DNA from: IOR16 sp963521065
Lineage (GTDB): Bacteria > Bacillota > Clostridia > Peptostreptococcales > Anaerovoracaceae
Direction of reading: 5' to 3'
Length of the DNA stretch: 64,000 bases
Assembly: GCA_963521065.1 (NCBI GenBank)
Contig: CAUQTI010000011.1
Location: forward strand, 45,530 to 109,529
In this document: in pieces, positions 18,625 to 26,495 of the stretch
How the letters are laid out: every line of letters starts with the position of its first letter
Numbering within the stretch: the first letter of the stretch is position 1
Position numbers and translations under genes: made by a program
Notes under the pieces: generated by a model
The model's input: the letters and a program-made list of their open reading frames with translations, nothing else
The model's database searches: none
Told to the model about the DNA's origin: nothing

Positions 18625-18653
18625 GTATATCCCGGACTGGCTGTTCATAAATA
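18625..18653 (+). promoter_or_regulatory. candidate sigma-E promoter of spoIIM
   Basis: GTATAT (18625-18630), 15 bp, then CATAAATA (18646-18653), resembling the mother-cell sigma-E pattern. B. subtilis spoIIM is sigma-E dependent. Confidence 0.35.
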
Positions 18654-18675
18654 TGATTGTAAAGGAGTGATTTTC

Positions 18676-19296
18676 ATGAGAAAAAACACATACAGCAAAT
18701 TAATTCCGCTTGCTCTTGAACGAAAAACAACGATTTTTCTCGTTCTGTTTTTCTTTCTGGTTGGCATTTCCATCGGAACCTTTATGGAGCTGATGCTCTC
18801 TGCAGAAAACAAAAATGAGCTTTTTCAATATTTGAATGCGAATCTTTTTACCGCGGAGCTCTCTTCTGCATCCCTTCCACAGGTTTTCGTGAATTCGTTT
18901 GGAAATCACCTGGGGCTGTTAATCCTGATTGCACTTTCAGGCTTTACTATCATAGGTTTTCCTGTTGCACTGCTTTCTGTCGCATATAAGGGCATCACAC
19001 TTGGTTTTTCAGCCGCCCTTCTCTTTGAAACCTTATCTTTTAAAGGGGTTCTTTTGATCCTTCTCACACTTGTGCCACAGAATATGATTCTAATCCCTAC
19101 TTTACTTGTGGCCGCAGCTTGTGCTGTCAATTTTTCAAGAAACGCGCTCTCCGCACGAAAATCAGGAATCAAAAAGAACCTTGCAAATAATGCAGGTTCT
19201 TATCTACTATACTATATCCTTTTCTCTGTGCTTCTTTTTTTAGGCTGTCTAATCGAATCTTTTATATGCCCAATCTTGCTGCAACTAATAGGATAG
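18676..19296 (+). CDS. spoIIM: stage II sporulation protein M
   Basis: Membrane subunit of the SpoIIDMP peptidoglycan-remodelling complex that drives septal thinning and forespore engulfment. 206 residues with about five transmembrane spans and the family core NSFGNHLGLLILIALSGF...FPVALLSVAYKGITLGFSAALL. ATG 18676 follows AAAGGAG; an in-frame GTG at 18667 overlaps that SD and is less likely. Its end overlaps the convergent NUDIX gene by 35 bp. Confidence 0.92.
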   Translation: MRKNTYSKLIPLALERKTTIFLVLFFFLVGISIGTFMELMLSAENKNELFQYLNANLFTAELSSASLPQVFVNSFGNHLGLLILIALSGFTIIGFPVALLSVAYKGITLGFSAALLFETLSFKGVLLILLTLVPQNMILIPTLLVAAACAVNFSRNALSARKSGIKKNLANNAGSYLLYYILFSVLLFLGCLIESFICPILLQLIG

Positions 19297-19798
19297 CATT
19301 GATGGTCTTTCCGTCAATGATCTCTCCTTCTATTACCATTTGCTTTAATTGTGCCACATCATATTCAAATAAATCAATGGCTTCATGTTCGTCGAAATTT
19401 GTTTCGCCCTCTTTCAGTCCTGTCGCAAGATAGAGGTGAATGATCTCCGTCGAATAGCCTATGGACGAGTAAAAGGCAGATAAAAAGGTAACTTGGTCTG
19501 CAGAGTATCCCGTTTCTTCCTTTAGTTCCCGAATCGCAGTAATCATGGGGTCTTCTCCAATTTCACGCTTTCCTGCCGGAATTTCAAGAACCACTTTTTC
19601 CGCCGGTTTACGAAATTGTTTTATCATCAGCATTTTACCTTCTTCGGTCAGTGCTGCAATGCCCACACCACCGTTATGCTCTACAATTTCGCGATAAGAG
19701 GTTGCCTCTCCCTTTACGGTAACCTTATCCCTTCTTAAGTTCAAGATAGCTCCCTCATAAATCATTTCCGATGAAATGGTCTTTTCTTCATAGGTCAT
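19262..19798 (-). CDS. NUDIX hydrolase, ADP-ribose pyrophosphatase type
   Basis: 178-residue nucleoside-diphosphate-X hydrolase. The Nudix box is complete (GKREIGED...RELKEETGY), preceded by MIKQFRKPAEKVVLEIPAG, characteristic of the ADP-ribose pyrophosphatase group. Last gene of purB-proB-proC-nudix. Confidence 0.9.
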   Translation of the reverse strand: MTYEEKTISSEMIYEGAILNLRRDKVTVKGEATSYREIVEHNGGVGIAALTEEGKMLMIKQFRKPAEKVVLEIPAGKREIGEDPMITAIRELKEETGYSADQVTFLSAFYSSIGYSTEIIHLYLATGLKEGETNFDEHEAIDLFEYDVAQLKQMVIEGEIIDGKTINAILLVAARLGI

Positions 19799-19819
19799 GG
19801 CAATCCCCTCTCTTTCTTT

Positions 19820-20620
19820 TTACTGATTCATATCTTTTGATTTTTCCGCACAAATATGCACCGCATCAATCACCGCAGAGCGGAATTTCTTTTTTTCAAG
19901 CAGGCGCACGGCCTCAATCGTAGTCCCGCCGGGAGAGCAAACTTGATCCTTTAATTCTCCCGGATGCAAGCCCGTCTCTAATACCATCTTGGCAGCCCCT
20001 AATACCGCCTGTGCCGCAAAATGATAGGCCTGCTTTCTCGGCATACCCTCCAAGACCGCACCGTCCGCTAAGGCTTCAATAAACAGGTAAGCATATGCAG
20101 GGCTGCTTCCGCTGACTCCAACCACTGCATCAATCAATTTTTCATCAATTTCTTCTGCTTTTCCAATGCTGGAAAAAAGCGCAATCACTTCTGCAAACGC
20201 TTCTTCTCTCACGGATTGATTCCTGCTGACAGAAGCCATCCCGCAGCCTACAAGGGACGGTGTGTTCGGCATGACACGAATTACGCCAACCTCTTGCGAG
20301 ACAAAGCGTTCCAGATAAGAAATAGAGATGCCTGCCGCAATAGAAACCAACGTCTTCTGCACGCTTACAGCTTCTGCAATCTGCGGCATCACACTCTCAA
20401 AAGCATTCGGCTTGACTGCAAGGACCGCAATATCCACGTTTTCAATCAGTTCTTTTATGCTTTCAGTACTGTGGATGCCTAGCTCCCGGCTCATAGCCTG
20501 CGCTTTTTCTATATGGTGGTTATAGACAAAAAGAGAATCTGCTTTTTCCGGGTGGGCAGCCAAATAACCTCTTATAATTGCACCTCCCATATTCCCTGTT
20601 CCAATAAAACCAATTTTCAT
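19820..20620 (-). CDS. proC: pyrroline-5-carboxylate reductase
   Basis: Final step of proline synthesis, NAD(P)H-dependent. Rossmann motif GFIGTGNMGGAII at the N-terminus, VMPNTPSLVGCG in the middle, and the C-terminal dimer domain GVSGSSPAYAYLFIEALADGAV...SPGGTTIEA. ATG 20620 follows GGAGGTGCGTT; an in-frame upstream start at 20644 adds eight atypical residues. 266 residues, normal. Confidence 0.95.
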   Translation of the reverse strand: MKIGFIGTGNMGGAIIRGYLAAHPEKADSLFVYNHHIEKAQAMSRELGIHSTESIKELIENVDIAVLAVKPNAFESVMPQIAEAVSVQKTLVSIAAGISISYLERFVSQEVGVIRVMPNTPSLVGCGMASVSRNQSVREEAFAEVIALFSSIGKAEEIDEKLIDAVVGVSGSSPAYAYLFIEALADGAVLEGMPRKQAYHFAAQAVLGAAKMVLETGLHPGELKDQVCSPGGTTIEAVRLLEKKKFRSAVIDAVHICAEKSKDMNQ

Positions 20621-20678
20621 AACGCACCTCCGTCGCTTCTGCATTTCCGCCTTGTCTTATTCTTTCCTTATTCTGTCC

Positions 20679-21479
20679 CTATTCTTTTCCGAAAAATACG
20701 GTGCCTTTTTCCGTATCTGCCGCAATCTTTCGTAAAATATCCGTTTTCTTCCCATTTGCAAGCACCATTGGAATTCCATAGGCATTGACTCTCCTTGCCG
20801 CTTCAATTTTTGTCAAAATGCCGCCGGTGCCAAACTGGTTTGTTCCTCTTGTATCGATTTCTGCTAATAGTCCGTCAATATCGTAAATTTCTTCAATCAG
20901 CTTCGCGGTTGGGTCCTCTTTCGGATTTTTTTCATATACTCCGTCGATATCACTGAATAAAATCAGAAGATCTGCATTCCAAAGGTTCGCAGTCAGAGCA
21001 CTTAAGGTATCGTTATCTCCGATTTTTATCTCATCAACACTTACGCTGTCGTTCTCATTTACAATCGGTATTACCCCTTCATCCACCAGGGTAAACAAGG
21101 TATTTCGTATGTGCAGGTTTCGCTTTGAATCTGCAAAATCATCGCGGGTAAGAAGAAGCTGGCCCACATGGATGCCGTATTCTATAAAAAGCTCTTTATA
21201 AGCCATCATCAGCTCTACCTGTCCAATTGCGCATAGAGCCTGTTTATAATTGATGTCGCCTTTTCTGCTCCATTTATTAATCGCACCGACGCCGCAAATT
21301 CCAGCTCCGGAGGAAACAACAATGACCTGCTTTCCTTTTTGAATCAATTCGTTAATCTGTTCTACAATATTATGCAGCGTTTTGCGGTTTACCTCGCCGT
21401 GCTCATCCGACAAGGTATTGCTGCCTAATTTTATTACAATTTTCCGGCTGTCTTCAATTAACTCCCCTATGGTACTCAT
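20679..21479 (-). CDS. proB: glutamate 5-kinase
   Basis: First step of proline synthesis (glutamate to glutamyl-5-phosphate). 266 residues of amino-acid-kinase fold only (VIKLGSNTL; VVSSGAGICG; IPIVNENDSV; FGTGGILTKIEAA). The C-terminal PUA domain of E. coli ProB is absent, as in many short-form Firmicutes enzymes. The next pathway enzyme, proA, lies about 36 kb away on the other strand. Confidence 0.95.
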   Translation of the reverse strand: MSTIGELIEDSRKIVIKLGSNTLSDEHGEVNRKTLHNIVEQINELIQKGKQVIVVSSGAGICGVGAINKWSRKGDINYKQALCAIGQVELMMAYKELFIEYGIHVGQLLLTRDDFADSKRNLHIRNTLFTLVDEGVIPIVNENDSVSVDEIKIGDNDTLSALTANLWNADLLILFSDIDGVYEKNPKEDPTAKLIEEIYDIDGLLAEIDTRGTNQFGTGGILTKIEAARRVNAYGIPMVLANGKKTDILRKIAADTEKGTVFFGKE

Positions 21480-21530
21480 TCTGTTTACTGCTGCCTTTCT
21501 GCTGAATTTCTACTCTGCTTTTTTATTGTT

Positions 21531-22964
21531 CTAAACTCGAAGCTCCACTTCGCCGTTTAAGGATTCTTGCGCTTCTGCAAAGATAGGCTCTAAATAGTCT
21601 GTGACAAATTCTTCGGTCTGCTGTGCAGAGCGTCCGATATAATCTTCCGGCGCCAAAAGTGTCTCCACATCTTGCAGTGTCAGTCCAAATGCGGAATCTT
21701 GTGCAATTCGGCGCAGCAAATCATTGTCAAGTCCATCTTCCTTTACACGATTGCCAGCCGCCATAGAATGCTCTCTGATTTTTTCATGCAGTTCCTGACG
21801 ATCTCCGCCCTTCTTCACGGCTTCCATCAGAATATTTTCTGTTGCCATAAAAGGGATTTCACTGAGAATGCGCTGTCGAATCACCTTTTCATGCACAACG
21901 AAACCCGTTGATATATTGGTGCAGATATCCAAGATTGCATCACATGCCATAAAGCTTTCCGGAATGGACATACGCCGGTTTGCAGAGTCATCCAATGTTC
22001 TTTCAAACCATTGTGTGCTTGCCGTGTCTGCCGGATTCTGTGCGAGATTTATAACATAGCGCGCCAAGGAAGCTGCGCGTTCGCTGCGCATCGGATTTCT
22101 TTTATACGCCATCGCTGACGAGCCAATCTGATTTTTTTCAAACGGTTCTTCCACTTCCTTTAAATGTTGAAGCAGGCGAATATCATTCGTCATTTTATGC
22201 ACGCTTTGTGCAATGCCAGAAAGTACTGATAACACTCTATAGTCTATCTTTCTTGTATACGTTTGCCCTGATACGGCAACAACCTTTTCAAAGCCCAGTT
22301 TTTCAACCACCATACGGTCCAGCTTCTTAACTTTTTCCATATCTCCGTCAAAAAGGTCTACGAAGCTTGCCTGTGTTCCCGTTGTTCCTTTGACACCAAG
22401 CAGTGGTATTTCCTGAATCAAACGTTCTACTTCCAAGTAATCGTAATAAAAATCCTGCAGCCATAAAGCCGCACGCTTTCCAACGGTCGTTAGCTGCGCC
22501 GCTTGAAAATGTGTAAACCCAAGCGTCGGCATCGCTTTGTATTCCAGTGCAAAACGACTCAATCTAAATAATAACCGGATTAATTTTTCGCGAATCAATC
22601 CCAAAGCATCGCGCATTACTATAATATCCGTATTGTCGCCTACATAAGCACTGGTTGCTCCCAGATGTATAATCGGTCTGGCCTTCGGACATTGAAGCCC
22701 AAAAGCATAGACATGAGACATCACGTCATGCCGCGTTTCTTTTTCTCTCTTTATGGCATCTTCATAATTGATATTTGATTCAAAGGCCTTCATTTCATCA
22801 ATCTGCTCCTGCTGAATCGGCAAGCCTAATTCCATCTCTGCCTGTGCCAATGCAATCCATAGCTTTCTCCATGTAGAAAATTTCACGTCCGAAGAAAAAA
22901 TATGGGACATTTCCTTACTCGTATAGCGGGAAATTAAAGGATTCTCATAACGATCTGTGCTCAT
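21531..22964 (-). CDS. purB: adenylosuccinate lyase
   Basis: Acts twice in purine synthesis (SAICAR cleavage and adenylosuccinate to AMP). 477 residues of the fumarase/aspartase superfamily with the signature GSSAMAYKRNPMRSE, the TRHDVMSHVYAF segment and the GATSAYVGDN loop. Strong SD (AAGGAG). First gene of purB-proB-proC-nudix. Confidence 0.96.
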   Translation of the reverse strand: MSTDRYENPLISRYTSKEMSHIFSSDVKFSTWRKLWIALAQAEMELGLPIQQEQIDEMKAFESNINYEDAIKREKETRHDVMSHVYAFGLQCPKARPIIHLGATSAYVGDNTDIIVMRDALGLIREKLIRLLFRLSRFALEYKAMPTLGFTHFQAAQLTTVGKRAALWLQDFYYDYLEVERLIQEIPLLGVKGTTGTQASFVDLFDGDMEKVKKLDRMVVEKLGFEKVVAVSGQTYTRKIDYRVLSVLSGIAQSVHKMTNDIRLLQHLKEVEEPFEKNQIGSSAMAYKRNPMRSERAASLARYVINLAQNPADTASTQWFERTLDDSANRRMSIPESFMACDAILDICTNISTGFVVHEKVIRQRILSEIPFMATENILMEAVKKGGDRQELHEKIREHSMAAGNRVKEDGLDNDLLRRIAQDSAFGLTLQDVETLLAPEDYIGRSAQQTEEFVTDYLEPIFAEAQESLNGEVELRV

Positions 22965-23019
22965 GCTTACACTCCTTATCTATAAAACATCGGAATTTTT
23001 CTATTTCTATAACTTAAAT

Positions 23020-23048
23020 AATATACTACATTTTCATTGCTATTTCAA
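23020..23048 (-). promoter_or_regulatory. sigma-A promoter of purB
   Basis: Minus-strand TTGAAA (23043-23048), 17-bp spacer, TATATT (23020-23025). Apart from this, the 474-bp gap 22965-23438 holds only repeat copy 1 and the terminator below; I see no gene in it. Confidence 0.6.
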
Positions 23049-23248
23049 TTGCTTTCCTACCTATAAGTGTCTTAAGAAAGGATTATCCTACAGAGTGCCA
23101 GACTCAGTCAAAAATAAAGATCGAAAGCTTGACATTTTTTCCAATCGCAAGATCCAATTTAAAACTATTATTTTACAACTCCTATCTTCAGCAAAAAATC
23201 CGAAAAAGACAGCTCCATACAAAATTACAGTTTTTCTTTTTTGATCTG

Positions 23249-23277
23249 AAAACTAGGATATCCTGTAATTTCCAATG
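23249..23277. repeat. 29-bp direct repeat, copy 1
   Basis: Identical in all 29 bases and orientation to 24064-24092. The centre is the perfect palindrome AGGATATCCT. The two copies bracket the small exported-protein gene; this one abuts its terminator. Confidence 0.85.
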
Positions 23278-23324
23278 AAAAAAGGGACGAAAGACTGCAT
23301 CTTAATTGACAGCCTTTTATCCCT
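23278..23324 (-). terminator. intrinsic terminator of the exported-protein gene
   Basis: Minus strand: an interrupted stem (AGGGA...AAAGGCTG / CAGTCTTT...TCCCT) followed by TTTTTT. Lies about 115 nt after the stop at 23439. Confidence 0.75.
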
Positions 23325-23438
23325 CTATGAAAATCTATTATATTTAAATCAATTCTACCCGTATAATTGCAGCCTCGTCTTTTACATCAACCTGAAAATA
23401 TAAAATCATTTATATTTTCACTAAGTTTTCAAATTACA

Positions 23439-23870
23439 TTATCTATTCAATATTTCTTGATACTCTTCTTCCTCTATATTTTCTTTGGAAAAACTACTTT
23501 GCTCACTTTTAGAAATTTCAAAAACACCTAATACGGTTTCACCATCTGACCCATAAAGAGAAATACAACGCGGCTCATTAGCAAGCTCATTTCGTTCAAT
23601 GGCTTCCCTCGGTGACTTTGGCATATCCCCTCCGTTAAAATCTTTAAAACGAATATATCCCAAGGTTCCATCCACCCCTCTCGCCGCTATCAAATCAAGT
23701 TCTTCACTTGCGATATCTACATCAGACAACGAACCATAGGTTTCACCATTTTTATTTATAGAAACCTTATGATTAGGTGCCGCTGCAGTATCTGCTAAAT
23801 TTTCAAATGAAAACATTGTAATTGTTATGGCGAAAATAACAATCGTAGCAACAGAAACTCTTTTACACAT
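23439..23870 (-). CDS. small exported hypothetical protein
   Basis: 143 residues with a signal peptide or anchor (about 5-27). The mature part reads as a short globular region (ETYGSLSDVDIASEELDLIAARGVDGTLGYIRFKDF, then PKSPREAIERNE and ISLYGSDGETVLGVFEI) and an acidic tail. The TLGYIRFKDF/SPREAIE/GVFEI pattern resembles C-terminal extracytoplasmic modules I associate with BlaR/M56-type sensor proteins, but no protease domain is present and I assign no function. SD GGAGGGAG precedes the ATG. Monocistronic and framed by 29-bp repeats. Confidence 0.6.
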   Translation of the reverse strand: MCKRVSVATIVIFAITITMFSFENLADTAAAPNHKVSINKNGETYGSLSDVDIASEELDLIAARGVDGTLGYIRFKDFNGGDMPKSPREAIERNELANEPRCISLYGSDGETVLGVFEISKSEQSSFSKENIEEEEYQEILNR

Positions 23871-24063
23871 TTTTCTCCCTCCATTTTGAGTAATTAAATT
23901 CTGCTTATATTATTTAATTGGGCATTTTGTTTCAAAAAAATCAGTCCTCCCTCTTGATAAGGTACTACACAATTTTATACTTTTCAATATTAAATATTAA
24001 TATTTTTTAGTTATATAGCATTACCTTAAATTCCTTAACTATATTAGGTTATATTCCTATTTA

Positions 24064-24092
24064 AAAACTAGGATATCCTGTAATTTCCAATG
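24064..24092. repeat. 29-bp direct repeat, copy 2
   Basis: Second identical copy, 815 bp from the first and in the same orientation, again centred on AGGATATCCT. The surrounding gap 23871-24254 is very AT-rich, with no gene. Confidence 0.85.
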
Positions 24093-24254
24093 CCAGAAAA
24101 TAGATTTTTTATAAAGAAGGAGAAAAAAATGACGATATAAATATTAGAATATAAAAAATATTCAGTATATATCCATTTTGTTTGAAGTGCTCTTCTCTAG
24201 TACTCCAAATAGTAAGCTCCTGATGGATAAGCAACAGAAAGGAAGGTAATTCTT
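24093..24254 (+). other. leader of the chemoreceptor gene with a 3-codon frame
   Basis: GAAGGAG precedes an ATG at 24129 that opens only ATG-ACG-ATA-TAA. A good SD before a stillborn frame suggests a decayed gene start or an incidental site. The real receptor SD (GGAAGG) is at 24241-24246. Confidence 0.3.
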
Positions 24255-26387
24255 ATGAAGGCAATTAAAAAAAGTATTTTAGTCAAGATCCTGCTCGGAA
24301 GCGTCACTCCAGTTATAGTGTCACTCGCCATTCTGCTTGTTCTGATTCTAAGTTTGGTCAAAAATGAAATCGAAGTTCTTACTACCGATTCGTTAACCGC
24401 CAATTCGAGACAAGCTGCCTATCAAGTCAGTGAATTTTTTACGCAATATTTAAAGATAAACGAGACGCTGGCACAAGATCCAAACATGGAGGCCTATTTC
24501 AAAGAAATCAAACCCGGAACGGCAATTAAAGACAGTCCGCAATTCGCCAACATTAAAAAAAGCTTAGACCAAGTTGCAGCACTTGATACGGATAACATTA
24601 TGGCCGCTTGGATTGCAGATTTTGATTCCAGCCAGCTCACACAATCGGATGGCTTTACCAGCTCACCGGAATGGAATGTTACTTCCCGTGAATGGTATAT
24701 CAGCGTAACGGATAAGCAAGGTGTCATTCTTTCCAGCCCTTACATAGACACTGCCACCAATAATCTGATTGTCAGTACAGCCGCTCCGGTTTACGACCAA
24801 AGCACTCATAAAATGATCGGTGCCGTCGGCCTGGATTTGAATCTTGAAAAGCTCAATCAGATTATGGCTGCCTATAAGCTCGGTGAGGACGGAATGTTCA
24901 CCTTTATTTCTAGTAACGGGACCATTGTTTTCGACCGCAATGAAGAGAATATTATGAAAAATCTTTCCGAGATTGGATTGTCTGATGAAATTATGGGGCT
25001 GTATGACAGCCGCACAGAAGGCTATACACCTTATTCACGCGGCGATTTAAAAGCGTACGGCTACTACAGCCTCATCGGCGATACAGGTTGGAGCGTGCTT
25101 TCTTCCATCTCAAACGCGGAATATTACCACACCTTTCATAATTTAATGAGGCTCGCCTTATTCATCTGTATTATTATTATGCTTGTCTTGACCGGGATTA
25201 TTTTATTGATTGCAAGAGGAATCATAAAACCGCTGAAACAGCTCTCCGGTATTGCAAATCAGATTGCGGATGGAGATTTAGACATCGAGATTACTTCCTC
25301 TTCCATAGACGAAACCGGACAGGTCGCTTCTTCACTGCAGCGGACAGTACTCCGCCTAAAAGATTATGTAAAATACATCGATGAAGTATCAGAAATTTTA
25401 GATCAAATCGCCACAGGGAACATTGTATTTGATTTAAAACACGATTATGTAGGCGAGTTTGCAAAGATCAAAACAGCACTTCTAAATATACAAAAGACAT
25501 TTACTCAAACGTTTAAAGATATCTCCGTTTCCGCAGACCAGGTTGCAGGGGGAGCTGAACAGGTTGCAAGCGGAGCGCAAGCCTTATCGCAGGGTGCAAC
25601 GGAGCAGGCCAGTTCAATCGAGGAGCTTTCTGCCTCCATCAATGAAATCTCTCAGCATATTAAAAATAACGCAGAAAATGCAAAGCATGTTAAGAGTGTT
25701 TCAGCGGAAAACACACAGGAGGTTCTGCATGCAAACCATCAAATGAAGAATATGGTTTCTGCGATGGATGAAATCCGGGACGCCTCAAATGAAATCGGAA
25801 AAATCATTAAGACGATTGATGACATTGCATTTCAGACGAACATTCTCGCACTCAATGCTGCGGTAGAGGCTGCAAGAGCCGGCTCTGCAGGAAAAGGCTT
25901 TGCCGTTGTAGCAGACGAAGTGCGAAATCTCGCAGGCAAGAGTGCAGAGGCAGCAAAAAATACAACCAGCCTGATTGAAAGTGCAATTGAGTCTGTGGAA
26001 AAAGGAACCCAAATCGTAGATCAAACAGCAGGTGCATTGGAAAAAATCGTAGACAGCGGCCAGAAAACAGCCCAGCTTATCAACGACATTTCTGATGCGA
26101 CCAACGAACAGGCCACTTCCATCAATCAAGTCACCATGGGTATGGATCAAATTTCTTCCGTCGTACAGACAAACTCCGCAACTGCGGAAGAAAGTGCTGC
26201 TGCCAGTGAAGAGCTGTCCGGCCAGGCACAACTGCTGAAAGAGCTTGTTACGCAATTTCAGCTGGCAGAAAGCACAAGCCTTGAATATCCCTCTTCTGCC
26301 CTAAATTCTCAAGCTTTATCTTCCAGTGCGACGTTTATGGATTTTGATGACCTATGTCCTGCCCAAAGCTACAGCACAAAGTATTGA
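24255..26387 (+). CDS. methyl-accepting chemotaxis protein, dCache amino-acid-type sensor
   Basis: 710-residue transmembrane receptor. TM1 is about residues 12-36, an extracellular double-Cache sensor about 37-292, TM2 about 295-318, HAMP about 320-372, and the cytoplasmic four-helix signalling rod about 430-690 with the conserved tip DDIAFQTNILALNAAVEAARAG. The sensor has R145, W147 and Y148 (SREWY), D165 (YID), and an Asp in GAVGLDL (D194), close to the amino-acid-binding motif of dCache_1AA receptors; the usual first Tyr is Trp140. No C-terminal CheR-docking pentapeptide. Probably senses amino acids. Confidence 0.93.
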   Translation: MKAIKKSILVKILLGSVTPVIVSLAILLVLILSLVKNEIEVLTTDSLTANSRQAAYQVSEFFTQYLKINETLAQDPNMEAYFKEIKPGTAIKDSPQFANIKKSLDQVAALDTDNIMAAWIADFDSSQLTQSDGFTSSPEWNVTSREWYISVTDKQGVILSSPYIDTATNNLIVSTAAPVYDQSTHKMIGAVGLDLNLEKLNQIMAAYKLGEDGMFTFISSNGTIVFDRNEENIMKNLSEIGLSDEIMGLYDSRTEGYTPYSRGDLKAYGYYSLIGDTGWSVLSSISNAEYYHTFHNLMRLALFICIIIMLVLTGIILLIARGIIKPLKQLSGIANQIADGDLDIEITSSSIDETGQVASSLQRTVLRLKDYVKYIDEVSEILDQIATGNIVFDLKHDYVGEFAKIKTALLNIQKTFTQTFKDISVSADQVAGGAEQVASGAQALSQGATEQASSIEELSASINEISQHIKNNAENAKHVKSVSAENTQEVLHANHQMKNMVSAMDEIRDASNEIGKIIKTIDDIAFQTNILALNAAVEAARAGSAGKGFAVVADEVRNLAGKSAEAAKNTTSLIESAIESVEKGTQIVDQTAGALEKIVDSGQKTAQLINDISDATNEQATSINQVTMGMDQISSVVQTNSATAEESAAASEELSGQAQLLKELVTQFQLAESTSLEYPSSALNSQALSSSATFMDFDDLCPAQSYSTKY

Positions 26388-26418
26388 TATCATCCTCTCA
26401 GCGCTATTTAAGCGTATT

Positions 26419-26470
26419 TTTAAAGCGCCCTCCGATATGCATTGCAGCATGCCGAAGGGCGCTTTCTTTT
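26419..26470 (+). terminator. intrinsic terminator of the chemoreceptor gene
   Basis: 10-bp perfect stem AAAGCGCCCT / AGGGCGCTTT followed by CTTTTC. On the minus strand it has only a short U run, so it mainly serves the plus strand but may also stop the convergent SLH gene. Confidence 0.75.
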
Positions 26471-26495
26471 CAAACGCTTTCTTTGTTGCTCTGTT

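Noticed and set aside
24129..24140. A three-codon frame as a leader peptide
   Set aside because: It has a good SD but too few codons to act as an attenuator peptide, and no terminator/antiterminator pair follows; kept only as a note.
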